DNA of 64,000 nucleotides from Viola odorata (Eukaryota; Streptophyta; Magnoliopsida; Malpighiales; Violaceae). Positions within the stretch are counted from its first letter, which is position 1; each line of letters starts with the position of its first letter. A program made the position numbers and the translations under genes. Under the pieces are notes generated by a model. That model worked only from the letters and a program-made list of their open reading frames with translations. It did not search any database and had not been told where the DNA came from. This document shows, piece after piece, positions 58,035-64,000 of the stretch. The DNA lies in the NCBI GenBank assembly GCA_963691705.1, contig OY829539.1, forward strand, positions 1,986,501 to 2,050,500, given 5' to 3'.

Positions 58035-59206
58035 ATGGAATTCACAGCACAACACCGATTCACCCGTACCAGTTTAGCGGTTGTCTTCATTTTGGGAGCA
58101 TTGGCTTCTCAAGCCATGACTCGCACCCTCCAAGATGTAGGGATGCATGAGCAGCACGAGCAGTGGATGACTCGGTATGGGCGTGTATACAAGGATGCTA
58201 ATGAGAAGGAGATGCGTTACAAGATATATAAGGAGAATGTAGAACTCATTGAAGGCTTTAACTCTGCCAACAACAAACCTTACCAACTTGGAGTTAATCA
58301 GTTCGCAGACCTTACCAATGAAGAATTCAAAACAACCCGAAACGGGTTCAAGGGTAACATGTGCTCTGAACAAACAGGGCCTTTTAGGTATGAGAATGTG
58401 AGTGCAGTACCATCTTCCATGGACTGGAGAAAGAAAGGAGCTGTCACACCCGTCAAGGATCAAGGCCAATGTGGTAACCTTGCACAGAAAAATCCATATA
58501 ATCAGCTCAAATTTTTTTTTTCAATTTAAAAAAAGTACATAGATGTGTTAATTTATTATAGTTATTATTACCTAACACTCTGCCCCTCTGTGGTGTTGTT
58601 GTTAAAATTACAGGATGCTGCTGGGCCTTCTCTGCAGTGGCTGCAGTGGAAGGAATCACGCAGCTGACAACTGGTAAATTGATCTCCCTCTCTGAACAAG
58701 AGCTTGTAGATTGTGATGTGAAGGGAGTGGACCAAGGATGCGGTGGTGGGCTCATGGATGATGCCTTCAAATTCGTAGAGAATAACAAAGGCCTAACCAC
58801 TGAGACTAACTATCCTTACCAAGGCACTGATGGCACCTGCAACGCTAAGGAGGAGGCAAACCATGCTGCCAAAATCACTGGGTTCGAAGACGTACCAGCC
58901 AACAGCGAGGCCGGACTGATGAAGGCCGTGGCTAGCCAACCAGTTTCTGTTGCGATTGATGCCAGTGGATCTGAATTCCAGTTCTACTCAAGTGGCATCT
59001 TCACAGGTTCTTGCGGCACCGAGTTAGACCATGGAGTGACTGCTGTTGGATACGGAAAGAGTGATGACGGGATGAGTTATTGGTTGGTAAAGAACTCTTG
59101 GGGTGCAGAATGGGGAGAGGAAGGGTACATAAGGATGCAGAAAGATGTTAGTGCAAAGGAAGGCCTCTGTGGGATAGCAATGCAAGCTTCCTACCCCACT
59201 GCTTAA
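58035..59206 (+). CDS. SAG12-type papain-like cysteine protease (intact, two exons)
   Basis: Exon 1 58035-58473, intron 58474-58613 (GTAACC...TTACAG), exon 2 58614-59206, giving 343 codons, the usual length for SAG12-like proteases. Residues 1-28 form a signal peptide ([14 protein letters not shown]), so the product enters the secretory route, likely the vacuole. Residues about 37-98 are the I29 inhibitor prodomain (ERFNIN-like stretch, then [13 protein letters not shown]). The mature enzyme starts near 125 ([16 protein letters not shown]). Catalytic Cys is 149 in CGCCWAFSA, oxyanion Gln 143, His 286 in [11 protein letters not shown], Asn 307 in KNSWG. These enzymes degrade protein, often during senescence, but expression is not shown here. 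Its neighbour at 51206 is a disrupted tandem copy. Confidence 0.93.
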
Positions 59207-59643
59207 GTTATTCATGTTGATGATATAATACATGAATTAATTCTCCAAATTATTCTTATCTATGTAAGAACTAATTAAGCGTGCCTACAGGTTATAGTTC
59301 TTATTTTGCTAAAGCTGTCTAGTATACATGGAAGCAAATGACGACTAGCATAGACCTTGGCCTACAAAAGCGTGTTGTGCAAATTATTTCTATGAATATT
59401 ATAATATATGGATGTGTACAATTTCTTCTTGTTTTATGACTGTGATCACACAAGGGGTTCACAACAAAAGGTGTTCAATTTATCTGTTGCACAAGAACAT
59501 TTATATACCAATATATATGCAAGAAAAAAGAATCAAGGGGAAACGGTCATAATTCATACCTGGGCAATCGCAGGCACACTTGCTGAACAACTAAGAAGAA
59601 GCATATTTACTGAGCCTAGCAACCTCCCACTAAATGCAAGTAT
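59207..59643. other. 3' flank of the intact protease gene
   Basis: Diverges from the flank of copy 1 immediately after the stop codon, then regains similarity from about 59475. Interrupted by the copia LTR at 59644. Confidence 0.6.
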
Positions 59644-60678
59644 TGTTGGTACTGTTGATTGAAATGAGAGTTTGGTCTTGGTTGGAAGTTTTGAAGGTTG
59701 AAAGGTGACCGACTAAGATTCTGATTTTTAGACCAACTAAAGTTAGGAGAATTTCACCACCCAGATTGTAATTATTAGATTAAGAATCAAACTTCCTAGG
59801 GCTCAATTTCAACAACGTTAACATAGAATTCTTCTAGAACATTTGGGCAGGCATCAGTAGGATGGTCTGTTAGAATACCTAATCCACAAGCTTTGACTTG
59901 GCAAGAAGTGTTGGTTGACAAATTCTATAGAAGAGCGGTAATTTTGTTGGGTCTAGCTCATATTGGCTGCCCAACTGTCGGTTCTGTATAGAGTCGAACA
60001 ATTAATTGGATGCTGTAAAATTGGACTTCTTCATTGTCCAAATTGGAAAAGGAAGCTAGAAGTAGCTAGGCCGGCACCATAATTTCTACAAAAAATTACT
60101 ATCACCGTCCAAGCCACAATCTTGGAATTTCTACACCACCAACTTTGCATGACAATTAAATGTGCTGCAAATTTGGACTTGGAAAATTGATGTGGACGCA
60201 GTAAAAATTGAAAAGAGAGTGGAAGAAGCTAAATTGGTTTGGCAGGAGCCAAAATTGAATTAATTGACTTCCAATTAATTCATGTGTTTACTTTCCATGA
60301 CAAACAATGAATGCTTGTACTACTGCATCCGCCTATAAATAGGCATGGCATAGAATTGAATTGATCATTCCATTGCAACCGAGTGCAATTGGAAAGAGGG
60401 TGTGGGCAGAGAGAAAAGTGAGAATTGTGAGAGAAAAGTAATTGGTGGATTGATTCCATATTTCGAGTGAGTGTATCCTAAATATTTGGGATTTGGGTTT
60501 GAAAGACAACCTATTGTATTTTTTCTTCTTGGTTAATAAAATTCTCATATTTGTCCCATGGTTTTTCCTCATTTGAGGTTTTCCACGTAAATTCCCGGTG
60601 TTGTGTATTTGCTTTATTTTCCTGTTCGATCCAAAGTGGGAGATTTTTTCCAATAGTAAGTGGGAGTTTTTCCCAACA
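59644..60678 (+). repeat. Element F 5' LTR (Ty1/copia)
   Basis: About 1035 bp, TGTTGGTACTG to TTTCCCAACA. TATA motif at 60334-60341. The last 140 bp resemble the element E LTR end (TGGTTTTTCCTC, GGTTTTCCACGTAAAT, TGTTGTGTATTTG, TTCCCAACA). The left boundary rests on the TGTTGG start and is less certain. No second LTR is in the window. Confidence 0.75.
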
Positions 60679-60680
60679 AG

Positions 60681-60692
60681 TGGTAGCGGAGC
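60681..60692 (+). other. Element F primer-binding site
   Basis: TGGTAGCGGAGC two bases after the LTR. Close to the common copia motif TGGTATCAGAGC that pairs with initiator tRNA-Met, and identical to the site in element E. Confidence 0.75.
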
Positions 60693-60719
60693 GGGTGTTC
60701 TTTTGATCTATTTTGAACA

Positions 60720-61735
60720 ATGGATGTCAATACTTCCCGGATGATCTATTTGGACGGCCCAAATTATCCTGTCTGGAAATTAAAAATGAAGGATCTGTTA
60801 TACTTGAAGAATTATCATCTTCCAGTATTTGCTGATGAAAAGCCAGAAGCCATGAAGAATGAGGATTGGTCTATGCTACACTTATAAGTGTGTGGTTTTA
60901 TCAGACAATGGATGGAGTTAAACGTGTTGAATCACATTAGTGAGGAGACACATGCTCGTTCATTGTGGAAGAAACTGGATGAGTTGTATGCTAGTAAAAT
61001 TGGCAACAATAAGATGATCTTGATCAAACAGATGATGAGTCTAAAGTATCAGGATGGAACCTCAATGACATATCATGTGAATAGTTTTCAAGAAATTATG
61101 AACGAGTTGGCTATGATTGGAATGAAGTTTGATGATGAGGTGCAAGGCTTGACACTTCTTGGCACTTTGCTAGAGTCTTGGGAAACCTTCAGAACATCTG
61201 TATCAAACTCGAGTCCCGATGGTATTGTTACCATTAGCTCTATAAAGGTTCGTCTTATAGACGAAGAGAAAAGAAGAATAGCAATAGGTTCTTCTTCACA
61301 GTCAGACGTCTTAGTAAGTGAATCCAGAGGGAGAAGTAACCACAGGAGTTACACAAATAAAGCACACGGTAGAAGCAAATCCAGAGGTAGATTTGTAGAT
61401 GTTGGATGTCACTTTTGTGGCAAAAGGGGACATATCAAGAAGAATTGTTGGAAGTGGAAGAGAGAGAATAAAGGTGACAAAGATCAGAAAAGGGAGGATG
61501 GCAACCCGAGTGAAAGGATTGCAGTTGCTGAAGAAGATTTTCTACTTCTATATGACTATGTTGATGTGGTGAACACTACTGATCATGATTCTAGCTGGGT
61601 GATCGATAGCGATGCTACCACTTATGTCACCTTCAACAAAGATCTCTTTGCAACTTACACTCGAGGAAATTTTGGAGTCCTAAGAATGGGTAATGAAGGT
61701 GTTGCTGAGGTAGTTGGTTTTGGATGTGTCTGGTG
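60720..61735 (+). pseudogene. Element F gag and protease
   Basis: ATG 60720 (MDVNTSRMIYLDGPNYPVW) opens the copia gag. TAA at 60885-60887 breaks it, then 282 codons stay open. Gag core: YASKIGNNKMILIKQMMSLK, YHVNSFQEIMNELA and TLLESWETF, followed by a CCHC zinc knuckle CHFCGKRGHIKKNCW near 61410. The protease active site is WVIDSDATTYVT, where D-S-G is expected, so a Gly is replaced by Asp and activity is probably lost. A frameshift near 61725 separates it from integrase. Gag packages the RNA and the protease cleaves the polyprotein. Confidence 0.85.
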
Positions 61736-62926
61736 ACTCCAAATGGTGGAAGATTGATTCTTAAGGATGTAAAGCATGTTCCTGACATTCGACTGAACTT
61801 AATTTCCACTGGCAAGCTAGATGATGAAGGCTACTGTAACACTTTCTCTGATGGTCAGTGGAAACTTACAAAAGGTTCACTGATCGTGGCAAGATGTAAG
61901 AAATGTCCAAAGTTGTACGTGATGCAGGCTACGCTCTCCAACGACATAATTAATGCAGCGGAGAGTAAGAGTACAACTGAGTTGTGGCACAAGAGACTTG
62001 GCCATATGCGCGAGAAAGGCATGGCAATGCTCGCCAAGAAAAATATACTTCCTGAGTTAAAAGGCGGGCAATTGGAGAAGTGTTATCACTGTTTAGCAGG
62101 AAAGCAGAATAGAGTTGCATTCAAGATGCATGCTTCTGACAAGAAGAAAGATGCGCTAGAGCTAGTGCATTCTGATCTATATGGTCCTATGAAGACAAGG
62201 ACAGTTGGTGGTTCTCTCTATTTTGTGACATTCATAGATGATCACTCGAGGAAGGTGTGGACTTACACCTTGAAGCATAAAAACCAAGTGCTTGATGTGT
62301 TCAAGCAGTTTTATGCCATGGTAGAGAGAGAATCTGGGAAGAAGCTAAAATGCATCAGAACGGATAATGGAGGAGAGTACTTGGGTCCCTTTGATGAGTA
62401 CTGCCGACAGAAGGGCATTCGACACCAGAAGACACCTCCAAAGACTCCACAGTTAAACGGACTGGCAGAGAGGATGAACAGGACTTTGGTTGAGCGAGTC
62501 AGATGCTTGCTTTCACAATCAAAGTTACCACAGTCATTCTGGGGTGAAGCTCCAAATACCATTGTTCACGTGCTGAACCGTTCACCCAGTGTTCCGTTGA
62601 AATTTGATGTTCCAGATAGAGTTTGGATGGGGAAAGATGTTTCATATCGCCATCTTCGAGTTTTTGGGTGTAAAGCATTTGTGCACATCCCAAAAGATGA
62701 GAGATCCAAACTTGACACAAAGACAAAACAATGTGTTTTTGTGGGTTATGACTTGGATGAGTTTGGTTACAGGTTGTATGATCCCGTTGAGAAGAAACTC
62801 ATCAGAAGTCGTGATGTAGTATTCATGGAAGATCAAACTATAAAGGATATTGTCAAAGCAGAGCGAGTGGTGCCAGACAGAGGTGGCAGTTCTGCTGAAT
62901 TTGATATAGTTCCTCCTATGCTTTAG
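61724..62926 (+). pseudogene. Element F integrase region
   Basis: The open frame of 400 codons has no natural start because it continues the polyprotein in a shifted frame. It has the end of the protease (LILKDVKHVPDIRLNLIS), the pre-integrase zinc site (LWHKRLGHM, then CYHCLAGK), and the integrase core with HSDLYGPM, IRTDNGGEYLG and QLNGLAERMNRT holding the catalytic Asp, Asp and Glu. The copia-specific region VFGCKAFVHIPKDERSKLD and CVFVGYD follows. The frame ends at TAG 62924 before any reverse-transcriptase motif. Confidence 0.85.
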
Positions 62927-63991
62927 GGAGCATGCTTGCTTTATCCTTAAATGCATTTTGTCCTTAGCTAGGGTTGAAGATATTTTGTGCTTGGAGTTCT
63001 AGCTTAAAAGGAGCATCCAAGGAGTAGTTTAGAGCATCCTATCTTTTCATATCACACTTCATTAGAATTAATTTACACATTCTTAGACTTCTCTCTAGTT
63101 TATCTTTCTAGTTTATCTTTCTAGTTCTTGTTAGCATTCTTCCCCTTGGCCGCGGGGCTTGAAGCGTTTTCGGTTTAGTAAACAAGTTTTCTTCCCTTAA
63201 ATCTAGTTCTTTACTTATTATGCTCTTTACATTTATTATTTGTTTCCTTTCAAGCATGAGTAGCTAAATCTTTAATTCTTAGCAAAGGTAATTCAAGGGT
63301 TGCAAGGGCAGATTCGAGGCATAAACGTGCTTAATATATTCTTGCTGCCATATTCAATTGCTTGTCATTTTAATTACATTTTCACTTTGGGTAATTAGAG
63401 GCTTGATCAACTAATAATTTCTTTGAATGATTACTGTCATCTATGTGATAAATACGGAAGGAAAGTTGCATGGATTAAGTAGGCATCTATCTAGTAGTAA
63501 CTACGCTGAAGTGGTCTCGACTAGCTAGGGTGAGTAGTTGATTAGAGCGGGGTCACGAGCCTGACAAACTGAGGGACCTTTAGCTCTAGCTGTGTCTTTT
63601 TTTATCTTCATGGGCAGTCTGAATATGGCTCTCCCGCATTCGTGCGTGGAGAGATGGCGGGCTGTCAAGACTACCTCATATGTGGAAATGGGGGGGTAGT
63701 TTCTCTTAAGAGAAAAGTAGGGGATAACCGAGGAATCTGGTCCCCATGTCACTTCTATGATTGCATGAGCAGAATATTTTTGTGCTGATGACGATTGGGC
63801 CTCCGAATGCAACCTAAGAATACCTTTTGCTAAGATATTTCTCTATTTGACTTATTGTGTTTATTTGTCTCTCTGCTTTATTATTCTGACCATTGCTCAC
63901 TAATTTGTTATATTTTACCCTTCGGGACCCCGAACTGATGACTCGAGATCCCGATTACTGCTTTCATAGTTAGAATTGTTAGCTCCAACTC
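62927..63991. other. Unrecognised sequence after the copia integrase
   Basis: AT-rich, no convincing frame. It does not contain copia reverse transcriptase. A short tandem repeat CTAGTTTATCTTT lies near 63095-63130. It may be another inserted element starting near 62919 (TGCTTTAGGG), with its other end outside the window. Confidence 0.4.
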
Positions 63992-64000
63992 TCTCTTGGC

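Larger units (their letters stand above)
59644..62926 (+). mobile_element. Element F: partial Ty1/copia retrotransposon
   Basis: 5' LTR, primer-binding site, gag, protease and integrase in copia order. Reverse transcriptase and RNase H are absent from the following kilobase, so the element is truncated or interrupted just after integrase. Motifs resemble the Tork/Tnt1 group, a tentative placement. Confidence 0.85.

Noticed and set aside
58074..58469. Minus-strand frames opposite the protease exons
   Set aside because: Shadows of the coding strand. The papain motifs and splice sites fix the plus strand as coding.

Overview
The window looks like repeat-rich chromosomal DNA of a flowering plant, probably a eudicot. 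No bacterial or organellar genes were seen. The evidence is Ty3/gypsy elements of the Tat/Ogre type, Ty1/copia elements, Helitron and hAT remnants, GT-AG introns, and two papain-type cysteine protease genes of the plant SAG12 kind. The species cannot be named from the sequence.

Positions 1-46942 are one stack of nested LTR retrotransposons. A solitary LTR piece of element D (46185-46942, minus) is cut by element C (window start to 46184, minus, Ogre-like, about 3.7 kb LTRs). The 3' untranslated part of C is cut by element A (5776-33113, plus, the same family as C, target duplication CCCGT). The 3' untranslated part of A is cut by element B (17752-27292, plus, Tat type with two RNase H domains, 675-bp LTRs, target duplication GCAAG). 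The insertion order is therefore D, C, A, B. C keeps ORF1, gag, reverse transcriptase/RNase H and integrase, but with stops and frameshifts. A has lost most of pol and part of gag. B is the youngest (about 5 differences between its LTRs by eye) and has an open 1.4-kaa pol, but four stops in its protease region.

Positions 46943-51100 are AT-rich and hold small debris: a frameshifted PPR-gene fragment, a frameshifted Helitron helicase fragment, two copies of a Helitron-like terminus, a 624-bp hAT-type element with a near-perfect 8-bp target duplication, and (TTG)n and (AT)n microsatellites.

Positions 51100-59640 hold a tandem pair of SAG12-type cysteine protease genes. The first (51206-56095) is broken in exon 1 by a non-autonomous LTR retrotransposon with an unusual LTR-internal-LTR-internal-LTR layout (51395-55107, target duplication ACAAG). 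The second (58035-59206) is intact, with two exons and 343 codons. The intron and exon 2 of the pair are almost identical while the flanks differ, which suggests gene conversion.

A Ty1/copia element (from 59644) lies downstream of the second gene. Its LTR end and primer-binding site match those of the non-autonomous element in the first gene. Its coding similarity stops after integrase at about 62926, and the last kilobase is not recognised.
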